DNA of 64,000 nt from Paenibacillus qinlingensis. Lineage in GTDB: Bacteria; Bacillota; Bacilli; Paenibacillales; NBRC-103111. A program made the position numbers and the translations under genes. The notes under the pieces were generated by a model that was not told where the DNA came from, did not search any database, and saw only the letters and a program-made list of their open reading frames with translations. Below are positions 63,670 through 64,000 of the stretch, in pieces (positions within the stretch are counted from its first letter, which is position 1; every line of letters begins with the position of its first letter). The DNA is taken from the NCBI RefSeq assembly GCF_013204845.1, contig NZ_JABMKY010000003.1:186001-250000 (forward strand), read 5' to 3'.

Positions 63670-64000
63670 ATGGCAGTATGGTTGGAGCAAGGAGATATCG
63701 TACTATTTCAAGGGGATAGTATTACGGATGCAGGACGCATTCGTGACAATGGCAATGATTTAGGCAAAGGCTACGCACTTATGACTGCTGCGCAATTTTC
63801 AGCGAAATACCCAGAGAAACAAGTTAAATTCTTAAACCGCGGGATTTCTGGTAACCGTGTGCCTGATCTTCAGGGGCGGTGGCAAGAAGATTGTTTGGAC
63901 TTGAAACCTAATCTCGTTTCGATTTATATTGGCATCAATGATACATGGCGCAGATTTGATCGCAATGACGGGACTTCAACTGAAGCTTTTAAAGAGGGAT
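63670..64000 (+). CDS. SGNH/GDSL-family hydrolase, 3' truncated
   Basis: The first 110 codons are visible; the frame is open at the window end. Block I reads LFQGDSITDAGR with the nucleophile Ser, block II GISGNRVPDL (Gly), and block III YIGINDTW (Asn). This is the SGNH fold seen in carbohydrate esterases, lipases and acyl-hydrolases. No signal peptide is present (MAVWLEQGDIVLF), so it is cytoplasmic. AAAGGAGG lies upstream of ATG 63670. In this context a sugar acetyl esterase is plausible. Confidence 0.9.
   Translation, partial: MAVWLEQGDIVLFQGDSITDAGRIRDNGNDLGKGYALMTAAQFSAKYPEKQVKFLNRGISGNRVPDLQGRWQEDCLDLKPNLVSIYIGINDTWRRFDRNDGTSTEAFKEG

Noticed and set aside
1..64000. Search for tRNA, rRNA, CRISPR, transposase or phage genes
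   Set aside because: No cloverleaf-like sequence, rRNA block, repeat-spacer array, DDE transposase or integrase motif was recognised by eye; absence is therefore tentative.

Overview
The window looks like a chromosomal segment of a Paenibacillus-type, endospore-forming Gram-positive bacterium. I infer this from the YesMN two-component system with LplB/YtcP/LplA-type sugar import genes, a gerA-type germination operon, a Spo0E-like protein, strong AAGGAGG-type ribosome binding sites, GTG/TTG starts and moderate GC. I see no rRNA, tRNA, CRISPR array, transposase or integrase. No database search was possible; calls rest on motifs, gene order and start-site reading.

Layout. (1) 1-7182: end of a YesN-type response regulator, YesM-type sensor kinase, two ABC permeases, a lipoprotein binding protein and an AraC regulator. 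(2) 7366-16725: three large secreted proteins. The middle one is a GH8 enzyme of chitosanase/glucanase type; the other two share an unassigned N-terminal catalytic-like domain. All carry strings of fibronectin III, discoidin (CBM32) or other binding modules. (3) 16920-24450: an apparent operon of aldo/keto reductase, GH29, GH43-like, beta-helix and GH105 enzymes without signal peptides, fitting intracellular processing of imported oligosaccharides. (4) 24712-27000: a secreted PL6-type lyase; then a formaldehyde-dehydrogenase-like enzyme and a very long HTH/coiled-coil protein. (5) 30670-36874: a seven-gene operon with the two halves of a Tm-1-like protein, a cupin, a sugar isomerase-like protein, two Gfo/Idh/MocA oxidoreductases and a GntR regulator. 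(6) 37487-44833: PhyH oxygenase, MOSC protein, IclR-SDR-fumarylacetoacetase-like group, AraC regulators and an oxidoreductase. (7) 44834-46141: a gene-poor island with three hexanucleotide arrays and one copy of a dispersed element. (8) 46142-57959: more AraC regulators (one frameshifted), sugar oxidoreductase/isomerase pair, nucleoside hydrolase, ribokinase, and a regulator that appears to share one operator with its own promoter and a three-gene catabolic operon. (9) 58089-63427: Spo0E-like protein and a five-gene germination operon on the minus strand. (10) 63670-end: start of an SGNH hydrolase.

Taken together the segment is a carbohydrate-foraging region: secreted multimodular enzymes cut polysaccharides, the YesMN-regulated transporter imports fragments, and several intracellular cassettes process unusual sugars or sugar acids. 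Each cassette tends to carry its own regulator (AraC, GntR, IclR or the degenerate-GGDEF type).

The least ordinary signals are: two promoters with identical AAAGACA-N11-TGTCTTT operators (53098 and 54903); a roughly 187-bp dispersed element in three copies (37101, 45066, 54600); three different hexanucleotide arrays within 390 bp, one identical in unit to the Tetrahymena telomere repeat; a 23-bp motif shared by the transporter operon and a secreted enzyme gene; and an unassigned secreted catalytic-like domain present twice.
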